Below, in pieces: positions 1 to 9,562 of a stretch of 64,000 nt of DNA (positions are counted from its first letter, which is position 1; every line of letters begins with the position of its first letter). The DNA is taken from contig NZ_MUYU01000006.1 of NCBI RefSeq assembly GCF_002014825.1, positions 62,001 through 126,000 on the forward strand, read 5' to 3'. Under the pieces are notes generated by a model. It saw only the letters and a list, made by a program, of their open reading frames with translations. It did no database searches and had not been told where the DNA came from. A program made the position numbers and the translations under genes. This DNA comes from Moraxella pluranimalium (GTDB taxonomy: Bacteria > Pseudomonadota > Gammaproteobacteria > Pseudomonadales > Moraxellaceae).

Positions 1-98
1 CCAATCATGCTAGGTGGCAATGCCCACAGATCTTCTAGGGTGCAATCAAATGCCGTCGTCTTGCGTAGGCCTAAATAAAATTCATTAATCGGATGCAT
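1..98 (-). CDS. N-terminal fragment of an unidentified protein, cut by the window edge
   Basis: An open frame reads leftward off the window from an ATG whose first base is 98; it begins MHPINEFYLGLRKTT and has no stop before base 1, giving 32 visible codons. An in-frame TAA lies a few codons upstream of the ATG, so this ATG is the first possible one. There is no clear Shine-Dalgarno sequence. The residues look protein-like (acidic and aromatic mix, no low complexity) but I do not recognise a family. It is separated from the next gene by about 100 bases and shares its strand. Confidence 0.4.
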   Translation of the reverse strand, partial: MHPINEFYLGLRKTTAFDCTLEDLWALPPSMI

Positions 99-195
99 AT
101 CATCTGCCAGTGTTTGCTTGGTTTACATCAACTATAGCATGATGGTGCGATAAATTGTGTCGCCTGTATCTCAAACCCGAGCGATGGCGTATCAG

Positions 196-621
196 CTACA
201 CCCCGAACCAAAACGCAAAGGCAAACAGTCCAAGCGTGCACAGCATCGACAGTAGCCAGTTCACCGAGCGGAGCATACCAAGATTGGCGGCATAGCTTGC
301 AATATAGCCAATGCGAAACAGCACATAGCCTGCTGCCAATAAGTTCACCACCGCCATCGGCACAAAGGTATAAATCGCAATCAGCACCGCCGCCAAAAAT
401 ACCGGCAAAGTCTCATAGCTATTGGCTTGTGCATGATTAAATCTGGCAGAGATACCCTGTGATGATGCCAAAAAAGCACGGGGGTCTTGGTTGTGCTTAC
501 CAAAGCGAAAACCGCCACTGACTTTGGCAAGTACCGAGCACAGCCACGGCAGCAAGCTTGCGATGACCATCAAGATGATGGCAAGCTTGATACCAGTTTG
601 GGCAAAGAATGAAATAATCAT
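196..621 (-). CDS. MAPEG family membrane protein
   Basis: This 141-residue protein matches the bacterial MAPEG family (membrane-associated proteins in eicosanoid and glutathione metabolism), small inner-membrane proteins, some with glutathione transferase or peroxidase activity. Four hydrophobic segments are visible, at about residues 5-33, 70-90, 92-112 and 118-141. The family signature lies in the first loop as RFNHAQANSYETLPVF (RxxxAQxNxxE type), which in characterised members forms the glutathione site. The start is the first Met, 17 bases after the stop of the OsmC-like gene on the same strand, so the two are probably co-transcribed and may share a detoxification role. The substrate cannot be inferred from sequence. 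Confidence 0.85.
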   Translation of the reverse strand: MIISFFAQTGIKLAIILMVIASLLPWLCSVLAKVSGGFRFGKHNQDPRAFLASSQGISARFNHAQANSYETLPVFLAAVLIAIYTFVPMAVVNLLAAGYVLFRIGYIASYAANLGMLRSVNWLLSMLCTLGLFAFAFWFGV

Positions 622-638
622 AAAATACAGCTTAATAA

Positions 639-1052
639 TTAAGCAGGAATGATTTTAAAATCATGAGTGATATTCACGCCACCTGCGGACAGCATACGAG
701 ATGCCGAACAGTATTTTTCGGCAGACAATTCAATGGCTTTGGCGACTTGGGTATCTTTGATGTCGGTGCCTGTCACCACAAAGTGCAGATGAATATCGGT
801 AAATACCGCAGGTACGCTATCGGCACGCACCGCACGCATCTCACAGCGGACATCTTGGACATCTTGGCGAGATTTTTTCAAAATTGTCACCACATCGTAG
901 CTGGCACAGCCACCCAAACCGAGCAAAATCAGCTCCATTGGGCTTGCGCCTTGTTCTTTATTGCCATCAAGCTGTACGATATGACCTGATGGGGAAGTGC
1001 CTTCAAAATGCACACCGTCTTTCCACACCAAGCTTGCGTTTAATTCTGCCAT
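639..1052 (-). CDS. OsmC/Ohr family protein (YhfA-like)
   Basis: The 137-residue product belongs to the OsmC/Ohr superfamily, small alpha/beta homodimers that often reduce organic hydroperoxides with a pair of cysteines. Visible features are the GASPMELILLGLGGCASYDV helix with the first cysteine (about residue 50) and a second conserved cysteine in the EKYCSASRML segment (about 113). This spacing fits the YhfA branch, whose function is less well known than that of Ohr. The frame is open to 1163, but I chose the ATG at 1052 because AAGGAA precedes it at proper distance and the extra 37 upstream residues look unlike the family. It lies directly upstream of the MAPEG gene. Confidence 0.85.
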   Translation of the reverse strand: MAELNASLVWKDGVHFEGTSPSGHIVQLDGNKEQGASPMELILLGLGGCASYDVVTILKKSRQDVQDVRCEMRAVRADSVPAVFTDIHLHFVVTGTDIKDTQVAKAIELSAEKYCSASRMLSAGGVNITHDFKIIPA

Positions 1053-1336
1053 GAGATGTTCCTTATAAAAAATATTCAAATCATTGTAATGGTTTTGATG
1101 GGCTTTGGCAACTTGCATCCAAACTTGAGTTGGGCTTATTTTGGATGCCATCCACCAAAGCAATGATGGCTAAATTGGGGCGAAATGCGATTTTTCTAGC
1201 GGTTTTTGGCGAAAAAGCCAAATTATTTTAAAAAACATTACACATTTGCTCGTTTTTTTGGTTTAATAGTCATTAAGTAAAGTCATCGGTAAAAAACCGG
1301 TGATATTTCAATGATTTATAAATTAAGAGTTTAGTT

Positions 1337-1816
1337 ATGATTGATGCAGACGGTTTTCGACCGAATGTCGGCATCATCTTGGTAAATGCACAAGGGCAGG
1401 TTCTGTGGGCAAAACGCATCGGACATGACAGTTGGCAATTTCCCCAAGGGGGGATTAACCGTGGCGAGACACCGCTTGAAGCGATGTATCGTGAGCTGTA
1501 CGAAGAAGTTGGCTTGTTACCTGAGCACGTCAAAGTGCTTGCTGTGACACGCGATTGGCTACGCTATCGACTGCCAAAACGCTATGTACGAGCAGGGCAA
1601 GAGCCATTGTGTATCGGACAAAAACAAAAATGGTTTTTGTTGTATCTGGATGATGCTTATACCGACCATATCCGCTTTGATGTGGGTGTGCCTGAGTTTG
1701 ATGATTGGCAGTGGGTGAGCTATTGGTATCCGTTGACGGGTGTTGTACCGTTCAAAAAATCGGTTTATCAGCGAGCCTTAGCAGAGTTAATCCCTGCTGT
1801 GCCATTGGCAGATTAA
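1337..1816 (+). CDS. rppH: RNA pyrophosphohydrolase, Nudix family
   Basis: RppH removes pyrophosphate from the 5' end of triphosphorylated mRNA, which opens it to RNase E decay. The Nudix box is complete at residues 37-59 ([20 protein letters not shown] followed by VGL; pattern GX5EX7REUXEEXGU), with the metal-binding glutamates present. The N-terminus [17 protein letters not shown] and the later [11 protein letters not shown] and QKWFLLYL segments are typical of RppH/NudH rather than other Nudix enzymes. Length (159) is that of the E. coli family without a long tail. It stands alone, divergent from the OsmC gene, and ends in a strong intrinsic terminator. Confidence 0.95.
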   Translation: MIDADGFRPNVGIILVNAQGQVLWAKRIGHDSWQFPQGGINRGETPLEAMYRELYEEVGLLPEHVKVLAVTRDWLRYRLPKRYVRAGQEPLCIGQKQKWFLLYLDDAYTDHIRFDVGVPEFDDWQWVSYWYPLTGVVPFKKSVYQRALAELIPAVPLAD

Positions 1817-1838
1817 AATTATCACCAAAAACCATCCC

Positions 1839-1876
1839 AAAAAAATCACCGTATCAAGCGATGCGGTGATTTTTTA
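1839..1876 (+). terminator. Rho-independent terminator of rppH
   Basis: AAAAAATCACCG and CGGTGATTTTTT form a perfect inverted repeat around a 12-base loop, with the T run on the right arm, 23 bases after the rppH stop. The A run on the left arm makes it potentially bidirectional. Confidence 0.85.
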
Positions 1877-1955
1877 TGGCTATTATTAGCAAAATTGGCT
1901 AAGTAAATTGGATGGATGAATTAGATAAGTAATTGGCTTAATCCCATGCCTTATC

Positions 1956-3479
1956 CTATTCTCCATCTTGTGAGTCGGTATCGCTGACAGCACGCTTGAT
2001 GCCGCCAAAGCGTTTTTTGTTGCGACCAAAAAAATGCCGAGCGGGTTTTATCAGACGCACCGCCTTAGCCAGTCGCCCTTCGGTGAATTTGGCATCGCCA
2101 TCAGGGATGATGACCACATTGCCATGCTCATCGATGGTGCGTCGTGCTTTTGGTTCATAGCCGTTATTGTCGCTTTGCTCGATACTGTCTTGGGTCTCGA
2201 TGCTGACAATGGGCTGTTTTTCACGCAGGGGTGTGCTGTCGAATAACACGCCAAGCGGTAGATGAAGTTCGTGACTGGCGGTTTTTTCGATTTTGATTAA
2301 GTGGTCATACAGCTCAACGAACCACGGATCATAGTCGGTGGACTTGAGTTGATCCAGTTCACTGCGGATCGGTAGTGGATAGGGCAAGCTTTTATAAAAT
2401 TGCCATAGATTAACTGTATTTAAATCAGTCTTTAGAGTATAGTTATTATCCTTAGTTGGGGTAATCAGATTGTTATCTAGTAGTAGGTTGAGATAAGTGT
2501 GCCATTTTGGCAGCTCTTTACGCCCGAGCAATTGACGCAGAGCATCTTCGCTGACTGTGTTGCCTTTTTGATAATTTTTATAAGTAAAATTAAGCATATC
2601 AAGCAGGCTAAGCAGTGGATGGCGTACGGGCACTTCTTTGGTGTCAAAGATGGTCAAGGTGTAGCTGATTTGCACGCCAAGCAAAATCAAATTCCACGAC
2701 AAATAAATCCATAGCAGAAAAATCGGCAACGCAGCAAACGCCCCATAGATGGCTTCATAACTGGTGAAGTTACTCATCGCAACGCCAAAGACTTTTTTGA
2801 GTAGCTCAAATAATACGGCAATCACCACCCCTGCAATGACGGCATTTTTGATGGGGACTTGCGCTTTTGGGATAAACCAATACATCCCAATAAAGCCAAG
2901 CACCATCAGCCCAAAAGATAGGATATACGCCCACACGCCCCAGTCAATGCCATAGCCTGCGATTTTTTGGTTCAAGAAGTTCAGACTAGCAATCGCACTT
3001 GACGCACCAAACACCACACCAAGCACAATCGGGCCAAGCGTAATCATCACCCAATAGCGGATGATGCTTGCCATGCCACCTGAGCGGTCATCGACACGCC
3101 AAATCTTATTGAACGCCTGCTCAATGGTAATCAAGGTCAAAATCGCCGTAACGAACAAGCCGACCACACCGATGATACCAAGATTGCTTGATTTTTCGAT
3201 AAAGCTTTGGATGTGCTGGCTAATCTGCGCACCCGATGATGGTATGAAATTATTATAAATCGCCATCTGTAGCTGTTCACGCACGCCTTCGAGTGCAGGC
3301 ACGCTCGAAAAAATCACCAAAGTCACCGTCAATACAGGCACGATGGCAAGTAAGGTGGTGTAAGTTAGGCTGGCGGCTTTTTGCATACACTCATCTTCAT
3401 CAAAATGGCGGATGAGCAAGCAAAGATACATAAACCATGCATGATGTGCAAAGGGTAATTTGTTCAAAAACTGGGTCAT
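1956..3479 (-). CDS. YihY/BrkB-type inner-membrane protein with long C-terminal domain
   Basis: The first ~285 residues are a YihY/UPF0761 membrane domain (once annotated as RNase BN; that assignment was later withdrawn). It shows the family segments DECMQKAASLTYTTLLAIVP near residue 30, IWRVDDRSGG near 130 and GAYAALPIFLLWIY-like motif (GAFAALPIFLLWIYLSW, about 246-262), with about six transmembrane helices. A soluble C-terminal region of ~220 residues follows, including a winged-helix-like stretch (about 305-360) and a basic tail. Its role is unknown. Transcribed toward rppH, convergent with it, and divergent from wrbA. Confidence 0.85.
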   Translation of the reverse strand: MTQFLNKLPFAHHAWFMYLCLLIRHFDEDECMQKAASLTYTTLLAIVPVLTVTLVIFSSVPALEGVREQLQMAIYNNFIPSSGAQISQHIQSFIEKSSNLGIIGVVGLFVTAILTLITIEQAFNKIWRVDDRSGGMASIIRYWVMITLGPIVLGVVFGASSAIASLNFLNQKIAGYGIDWGVWAYILSFGLMVLGFIGMYWFIPKAQVPIKNAVIAGVVIAVLFELLKKVFGVAMSNFTSYEAIYGAFAALPIFLLWIYLSWNLILLGVQISYTLTIFDTKEVPVRHPLLSLLDMLNFTYKNYQKGNTVSEDALRQLLGRKELPKWHTYLNLLLDNNLITPTKDNNYTLKTDLNTVNLWQFYKSLPYPLPIRSELDQLKSTDYDPWFVELYDHLIKIEKTASHELHLPLGVLFDSTPLREKQPIVSIETQDSIEQSDNNGYEPKARRTIDEHGNVVIIPDGDAKFTEGRLAKAVRLIKPARHFFGRNKKRFGGIKRAVSDTDSQDGE

Positions 3480-3655
3480 GGGTCGTCATTTTTCATCAGT
3501 ATTTAGACTAGTGTAACAAACTCATCAGCGATTGCTAACCCTTAATTTGTGAAAATATGTGAATATTTGACGGTAGATGATATGTCAGGCATGGGCAATG
3601 GTGGATTTTTTGGTATAATGATGGCTCATTTTTGGACGATGAATGGATAATTTTC

Positions 3656-4267
3656 ATGACACAAGCCTATGTGTTGGTGCTGTATGACAGCAATAAAGGG
3701 GCGACCAAAGAACTTGCCTATCTGATTGCTCAAGGGGTGATGGATGGTGGTGTTGCGGTGAAAATCCGCCGAGTGCCCAAAGTCTCTGCCGTGTGCGAGC
3801 AAGTGGCGGATAACATCCCTGATGATGGCGATTTGTATTGCACCCAAGATGACTTGGCGGATTGTGCTGGGCTTGCACTGGGTAGCCCGACGCATTTTGG
3901 CAATATGTCAGCGAGCATGAAGTATTTTTGGGACAATACGGTGAGTAGCTGGCTGTCAGGCGCATTACAGGGCAAGCCTGCGTGTGTGTTCACGAGCACT
4001 GGTAGCCTGCATGGCGGTCAAGAGACGACGCTTATTACCATGATGATGCCACTACTGCATCATGGGATGCTACTGATGGGCTTGCCTTATGCACATCCTG
4101 AGCTATCGACGACGGCTCGTGGCGGTACGCCTTATGGGGCAAGCCATGTGGCAGGTGCTCGCCAAGAATTTCCCTTGACCCAAGATGAAAAGACGCTCGC
4201 CATTGCTCAAGGTGCAAGACTTGCAGGTCTTGTCAAGCAGCTAAACGCACAGCAAGGTGATGCATGA
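3656..4267 (+). CDS. wrbA: WrbA-like NAD(P)H:quinone oxidoreductase (flavodoxin fold)
   Basis: A 203-residue flavodoxin-like protein of the WrbA family, FMN enzymes that reduce quinones by two electrons and limit redox cycling. The FMN phosphate loop is VLYDSNKGATKELA near residue 8; GSPTHFGNMSASMKYFWD near 79 and the conserved FTSTGSLHGGQETT near 113 are WrbA signatures. The frame opens 24 bases earlier, but MTQAYVLVLYD aligns with family N-termini and is chosen as start. The stop overlaps the start of the DUF2069 gene (ATGA), an arrangement indicating translational coupling. Confidence 0.92.
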   Translation: MTQAYVLVLYDSNKGATKELAYLIAQGVMDGGVAVKIRRVPKVSAVCEQVADNIPDDGDLYCTQDDLADCAGLALGSPTHFGNMSASMKYFWDNTVSSWLSGALQGKPACVFTSTGSLHGGQETTLITMMMPLLHHGMLLMGLPYAHPELSTTARGGTPYGASHVAGARQEFPLTQDEKTLAIAQGARLAGLVKQLNAQQGDA

Positions 4268-4686
4268 AAAAGTCCAACAAACCCGCCAAACCCGCCAAAC
4301 CTGTACAGACGGCACTGCGTCATACTTGGTGGCTATGGCTTGCGACTGTATTGATTGCTTATCCTGTGGCGGTGTGGCTCTCGACAGGGGCGTCCTTGTG
4401 GGCAGGCATGGGCGTACAGCTACTTGGCTTGATACCTGCGCTACTGTGTACACCTGCCATTTGGCGGGGGAATTCGCCTTATGCCTTGATGTGGGTGAGT
4501 ATGGTGGCACTGGTTTATCTGGGTGTGGCGAGTGTGATGGCACTTTTTCGGGTTTATGAAGCAGCACCTGTGGCGGTGTGGGCGGTGCAATGTGTTGAAG
4601 CGGTTTTGTTATTACTCATCAATTGCCAATTATTCGTACTGCTCAAGCGACTGCCTGCCATGCATAAGCAAAACGCCCAATCTTAA
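4264..4686 (+). CDS. DUF2069 family small membrane protein
   Basis: A 140-residue protein with a basic, proline/lysine-rich N-terminus (KKSNKPAKPAKP) and four predicted membrane helices (about residues 22-42, 48-63, 73-93 and 100-125). This pattern, and its position immediately after wrbA, fit the DUF2069 family, which is commonly found next to wrbA in gammaproteobacteria. No biochemical function is established. The start overlaps the wrbA stop by four bases, and an intrinsic terminator follows 17 bases after the stop. Confidence 0.8.
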   Translation: MKKSNKPAKPAKPVQTALRHTWWLWLATVLIAYPVAVWLSTGASLWAGMGVQLLGLIPALLCTPAIWRGNSPYALMWVSMVALVYLGVASVMALFRVYEAAPVAVWAVQCVEAVLLLLINCQLFVLLKRLPAMHKQNAQS

Positions 4687-4703
4687 TGATAAGGCAAATC
4701 AAT

Positions 4704-4736
4704 GCAAAAGCCCTGACGATACATCAGGGCTTTTGC
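4704..4736. terminator. Bidirectional intrinsic terminator
   Basis: Perfect 13-bp arms GCAAAAGCCCTGA / TCAGGGCTTTTGC around a 7-base loop, between the convergent DUF2069 gene and DUF3108 gene. T runs in both orientations mean it can serve both. Confidence 0.88.
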
Positions 4737-4760
4737 TTATTATAGGCATTATGAATTGGA

Positions 4761-5453
4761 TTAATTCACTTTGGTTAATTCCATCGAAATCACCTTGCCA
4801 TCAGCGGTTTGGCTGACCTTGATAGGTAGGTAGTTGAGACTTGGGGCAAGCCAAAAGCTTGTCGCACGGTTGCGGTCATCATGGACACGGTCGATACGCA
4901 CCACATCATAAGTCCCCGCAGGCACGGTGATTTTGGTGTTGCCGGCTTTTTTGAATTTGGTGGTCTCAATCTCGGTACGCTTGACCAAGGGGTATGAACC
5001 GCTGAATTTGCCATTAATCAGCTCTTGGCGGATTTGCGCTTCCATACTTAGGTCGTCATAGGCTTGGCGTGGCATGGCGATGGTGGTGGCGTTGCCTTTG
5101 TAGGTGCTGACCACCGTTTTTGAGCTATTATTAAAGCGGATATTGTGCGTATTGCCCACGCCAAGAATTTTGGCAGACATGGTAGCAGTGCTTGGTACGA
5201 TGCGACCATTTGACAGGCTAAAATTCGCTTCTTGGTTTAGGCTAGCAATGCCAAGCGCACGACCATTGACGGTATATTTGTAGCTGTTGCCCGTCTTAAT
5301 CAGTGTGCGTGTGGCAGTGCCTGTTTTGCCATCGGCACTGATTTTATAAGTTGCCGAAAATGCAGGCAAATCAGCCGCTTGTGCCACAATCGGCGTGACG
5401 GCAGTAGCAGTAAGTGCAGCTGTACCAAGTAGGGTTTTGAGTTTATTAATCAT
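4761..5453 (-). CDS. Periplasmic DUF3108 domain protein
   Basis: A 230-residue exported protein of the DUF3108 family. The start chosen is the ATG at 5453, preceded by GGAG at good spacing; the frame is open 17 codons further, but that stretch would bury the signal peptide. The signal peptide is MINKLKTLLGTAALTATAVT with cleavage after AQA (about residue 27). The mature part is beta-rich: LPAFSATYKI, TYKGNATTIAMPRQAYDDLS, and a C-terminal NYLPIKVSQT segment typical of DUF3108. Members are periplasmic, possibly lipid-binding by fold, without known activity. Divergent from groES. Confidence 0.82.
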   Translation of the reverse strand: MINKLKTLLGTAALTATAVTPIVAQAADLPAFSATYKISADGKTGTATRTLIKTGNSYKYTVNGRALGIASLNQEANFSLSNGRIVPSTATMSAKILGVGNTHNIRFNNSSKTVVSTYKGNATTIAMPRQAYDDLSMEAQIRQELINGKFSGSYPLVKRTEIETTKFKKAGNTKITVPAGTYDVVRIDRVHDDRNRATSFWLAPSLNYLPIKVSQTADGKVISMELTKVN

Positions 5454-5683
5454 TATCGTACTCCAAAAATTTGCGGTATCAAACCATGTGTTTATAATGG
5501 ACAAATTTTGTTACAAATTCAAGTGCGTATTGATAATAAATTGTCGTGTTTGTGTATGGTTAATTTGCAATTTCTATCAAAAGCATCAATTTGGTTAAGC
5601 ACTGCAATGAGCACAAAGGACGGTTTGGCAGATGGGGCTTGATACATTTGCCGATAATTTTCATGAAATTTTTGGCAAATTGG

Positions 5684-5690
5684 CTTGAAA
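5684..5690 (+). promoter_or_regulatory. Candidate heat-shock (sigma-32) -35 element of groES
   Basis: CTTGAAA matches the sigma-32 -35 consensus exactly and lies 93 bases before the groES start. The -10 region about 14 bases downstream (ACACCACTT) is a poor match to CCCCATNT, so the assignment rests on the -35 and the gene context. I see no CIRCE inverted repeat, which argues against HrcA control. Confidence 0.4.
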
Positions 5691-5782
5691 ATTACCGAGA
5701 TAAACACCACTTTATCAAGCAATTGCACTTAGATAGCAAGTTTTATAGCACATTTTTGAAATAATCATTCCAAGGAGTTCTT

Positions 5783-6070
5783 ATGAAAATTCGTCCACTA
5801 CACGACCGTATCGTTGTTCGTCGCACCGAAGAAGAGCAAAAAACCGCAGGTGGTATCCTACTACCAGGCTCTGCCCAAGAAAAACCACAACAAGGCGAAG
5901 TCATCGCTGTGGGTAATGGCCAAATCACCGATGCAGGCGTGCGTGCACTCGATGTCAAAGTTGGCGATACCGTACTATTTAGCCAATATGCAGGTCAGAC
6001 GGTCAAGGTCGATGGCGAAGAGCTGCTTATCATGAAAGAAGCAGATGTATTGGGCGTGCTAGAAGCCTAA
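5783..6070 (+). CDS. groES: Co-chaperonin GroES
   Basis: The 95-residue Hsp10 forms the seven-subunit lid of the GroEL folding chamber. Family sequence is clear: [20 protein letters not shown] at the N-terminus, the mobile loop [18 protein letters not shown] (about residues 21-38) that contacts GroEL, and [13 protein letters not shown] with the C-terminal [21 protein letters not shown] lies just before the ATG. groEL follows after 59 bases on the same strand, the standard bicistronic operon. A sigma-32-like -35 lies upstream. Confidence 0.98.
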   Translation: MKIRPLHDRIVVRRTEEEQKTAGGILLPGSAQEKPQQGEVIAVGNGQITDAGVRALDVKVGDTVLFSQYAGQTVKVDGEELLIMKEADVLGVLEA

Positions 6071-6108
6071 TTATCGGTTTTTATAACTTTATAAATTATC
6101 TAAATTAA

Positions 6109-7770
<1,662 letters not shown>

Positions 7771-7898
7771 TTTTACTCGCTTATTGTCGGTTATTGCTTT
7801 GTTGGACTCGCTCGATGTACTAAATGTACACCGTCGCTTGTCTGCCTAGCACTAACCTGACACTAAGCATCGTAAAATCCGCTTTTAAGCACTAAACC

Positions 7899-7935
7899 AA
7901 AATCCCCAAAATCTTGATGGTTTTGGGGATTTTTA
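7899..7935 (+). terminator. Terminator after groEL, copy 1 of a 40-bp exact repeat
   Basis: AAATCCCCAAAA / TTTTGGGGATTTTT arms with a T run. Bases 7901-7940 are identical over 40 positions to 8393-8432, the terminator following the next gene, which shows that this element was duplicated or copied between adjacent sites. Confidence 0.85.
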
Positions 7936-7954
7936 TTGGCATAATGGTTTGAGC

Positions 7955-7984
7955 TTGACAATCAAATTGGAGTAGGGGTAGAAT
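7955..7984 (+). promoter_or_regulatory. Sigma-70 promoter of the first small secreted protein
   Basis: TTGACA (7955-7960) and TAGAAT (7979-7984) separated by 18 bases. Almost the same promoter recurs at 9031-9060 before the paralogous gene, with the same 18-base spacer length and GCTTGACAAT context, which supports both. Confidence 0.75.
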
Positions 7985-8020
7985 CAAATTTATTATTTTA
8001 CTTTTTATGGAGCTGAAGTG

Positions 8021-8386
8021 ATGAAATCACTCTCTAAACTCGTTCTACCTGTTTTATTAGTGATGTTTATAGCACCGAATGTGGCAATGGCGAGTGGTAA
8101 AGTACCTTTTGTTGGCACACGTTATTTCAATATCAATGGTACAGCTTCTGGGTCATCTATTACCATTAAGAAAAATGGCAACGTTGTCATTGAGGACGCC
8201 CCTGGTTTCTATGGTGAAGTATATCATGGAAAATATTCAACTCTGATGCCTGCTTTTGAATCGGGTAGATATTTTACAATTAAGGGTAATAAAATCTATA
8301 TCGTCGATAGCAAGGGTAAAATGTTTAATGACTGTACACCATGGCAAAGATCGGATAGTCGTTGTGTTGATAACTTGATTCGGTAA
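8021..8386 (+). CDS. Small secreted protein, paralog 1 (function unknown)
   Basis: A 121-residue protein with a cleavable signal peptide (MKSLSKLVLPVLLVMFIAPN, cleavage after AMA near residue 24). The mature part is a short beta-rich domain: KVPFVGTRYFNINGTASG, SITIKKNGNVVIE, HGKYSTLMP, YFTIKGNKIYIVDSKGKM, ending in a probable disulfide pair (NDCTPW and SRCVD). The start is the ATG after GGAGCTGAAGTG; the same layout precedes the paralog at 9102. The two share the order VPFVG, ITI.KNGNV, KY.TLMP, IKGNKIY. I do not recognise a named family; a surface or periplasmic small beta domain is all that can be said. Confidence 0.75.
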   Translation: MKSLSKLVLPVLLVMFIAPNVAMASGKVPFVGTRYFNINGTASGSSITIKKNGNVVIEDAPGFYGEVYHGKYSTLMPAFESGRYFTIKGNKIYIVDSKGKMFNDCTPWQRSDSRCVDNLIR

Positions 8387-8392
8387 ATAAGC

Positions 8393-8427
8393 AATCCCCA
8401 AAATCTTGATGGTTTTGGGGATTTTTA
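8393..8427 (+). terminator. Terminator, copy 2 of the 40-bp exact repeat
   Basis: Same stem and T run as at 7899-7935; bases 8393-8432 equal 7901-7940 exactly. It lies seven bases after the stop of the first secreted-protein gene. Confidence 0.85.
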
Positions 8428-8513
8428 TTGGCTAAATGATTGGGTAAAATTGCTTTCGTGATGCGTTTTGGTTATGATAAGTTTATTTTACTGATGATCA
8501 ATTGGAGTATATC

Positions 8514-8966
8514 ATGAAAAAATTTCTACTAGGACTGGCGATGGCATCAATGACGCTAAGCACGCCTGTATTTGCCGAGTATCAAGCCAATCAGTTGGTG
8601 GGTCAATGGTCGTGCAAGATTGATCATGCTGATGAGCTAATAACAGTCAAGGCGCGCGCCATGATGGATTTTCGAGCTGATGGCACAAAGCAGAACAATG
8701 AAGTGGGTCAGTTGTATCTATTTGGCATGGGTGGTGCTTATCATTCGATACTTGCAGAAACATGGCAAATCGAAGATGATTATCTTGTCACCGCAGTGAC
8801 AGATATTATCAAGCTTGATGCCGCCGAAGAGCTAGAGCCATTTATGAATCGTGAAAGCATTGAAGCCGACCCAAACTTCCGCTTACAAATCACCGAGCTT
8901 GGCACACAGACGCTCAAATTGCTTGAACCTGAGTTTGAAATCCGCTATGACTGCACACGGCTATAA
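8514..8966 (+). CDS. Secreted hypothetical protein
   Basis: A 150-residue protein with signal peptide MKKFLLGLAMASMTLSTPVF, cleaved after VFA (residue 21). The frame opens four codons earlier, but GGAG at 8504-8507 sets the ATG at 8514 as start. The mature domain begins with QLVGQWSCKID and includes FRADGTKQNNE and a late cysteine (RYDCTRL) that could pair with the WSCK cysteine. The G-Q-W start followed by alternating strands resembles small lipocalin-like or copper-resistance-like beta barrels, but this is only a structural impression. It sits between the two copies of the duplicated secreted-protein gene and is unrelated to them in sequence. Confidence 0.7.
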   Translation: MKKFLLGLAMASMTLSTPVFAEYQANQLVGQWSCKIDHADELITVKARAMMDFRADGTKQNNEVGQLYLFGMGGAYHSILAETWQIEDDYLVTAVTDIIKLDAAEELEPFMNRESIEADPNFRLQITELGTQTLKLLEPEFEIRYDCTRL

Positions 8967-9030
8967 ACTTAAGCCAAAATTAACGCAAATCCCATGCTTT
9001 AAAGATTTTGATGAGTGCAACAACTCAAGC

Positions 9031-9060
9031 TTGACAATTAAACTGGGGTGAGAGTAGAAT
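9031..9060 (+). promoter_or_regulatory. Sigma-70 promoter of the second small secreted protein
   Basis: TTGACA (9031-9036), 18-base spacer, TAGAAT (9055-9060). The surrounding bases parallel the promoter at 7955-7984, so promoter and gene appear to have been duplicated as one unit. Confidence 0.75.
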
Positions 9061-9101
9061 CAAAAAAACAATGTTTTTGATCTTTACAAGGAACTGAAGT
9101 A

Positions 9102-9479
9102 ATGAAACTATTTTCTAAACTTATTTTACCGGTTTTATTGACAATGCTTACAACACCAACTGTTGCATTGGCAAATAGTAAGTTGCCTTTTGTGGGCGAC
9201 CGTCTATTTAATTTTACAGGAATTGGTGATGGGGTTGAGTCAATTACTATTAGTAAAAATGGCAATGTGACTATTCAGTCTTATGCAGCTGGCGTATCTT
9301 ATCGTGGCAAGTATAAGACGCTAATGCCTAGTAATGGTGGACTGCATGGTCGTGGTGTATTTTATAAAATTAAAGGTAATAAAATCTATCTGACGAATAA
9401 ATCTGGCAAAATTCTTAAAAATTGTGGCTGGATGGGAGTGGGGGATGGCAATGAAGCCTGTTGGACGACATTCTATTAA
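9102..9479 (+). CDS. Small secreted protein, paralog 2 (function unknown)
   Basis: A 125-residue paralog of the protein encoded at 8021-8386. The signal peptide is MKLFSKLILPVLLTMLTTPT with cleavage near ALA-NS. Shared blocks are KLPFVGDRLFNFTG, ITISKNGNVTIQ, RGKYKTLMP and YKIKGNKIYL. The C-terminal cysteine pair is also kept (KNCGWM and EACWT), though flanking residues diverge, with more glycine and tryptophan. The leader before the start (GGAACTGAAGTA) mirrors paralog 1. Function unknown; secretion and the conserved cysteines suggest a disulfide-stabilised periplasmic or extracellular domain. Confidence 0.75.
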   Translation: MKLFSKLILPVLLTMLTTPTVALANSKLPFVGDRLFNFTGIGDGVESITISKNGNVTIQSYAAGVSYRGKYKTLMPSNGGLHGRGVFYKIKGNKIYLTNKSGKILKNCGWMGVGDGNEACWTTFY

Positions 9480-9510
9480 GTGTTGGGCGTAACTCAAAAC
9501 TATCAATAAA

Positions 9511-9547
9511 AAGGCGAGGTATCATCTGATACTTCGCCTTTTTTTTA
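9511..9547. terminator. Bidirectional intrinsic terminator
   Basis: AAGGCGAGGTATCA / TGATACTTCGCCTT arms with a TC loop (one G-T pair) and an eight-T run on the right. It lies between the convergent secreted-protein gene and mqo and has a shorter T run in the mqo direction. Confidence 0.85.
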
Positions 9548-9562
9548 TTTCATTGTCAGCAC

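Noticed and set aside
9001..9060. Insertion sequence behind the duplicated secreted genes
   Set aside because: No transposase gene or terminal inverted repeats around the duplicated units.
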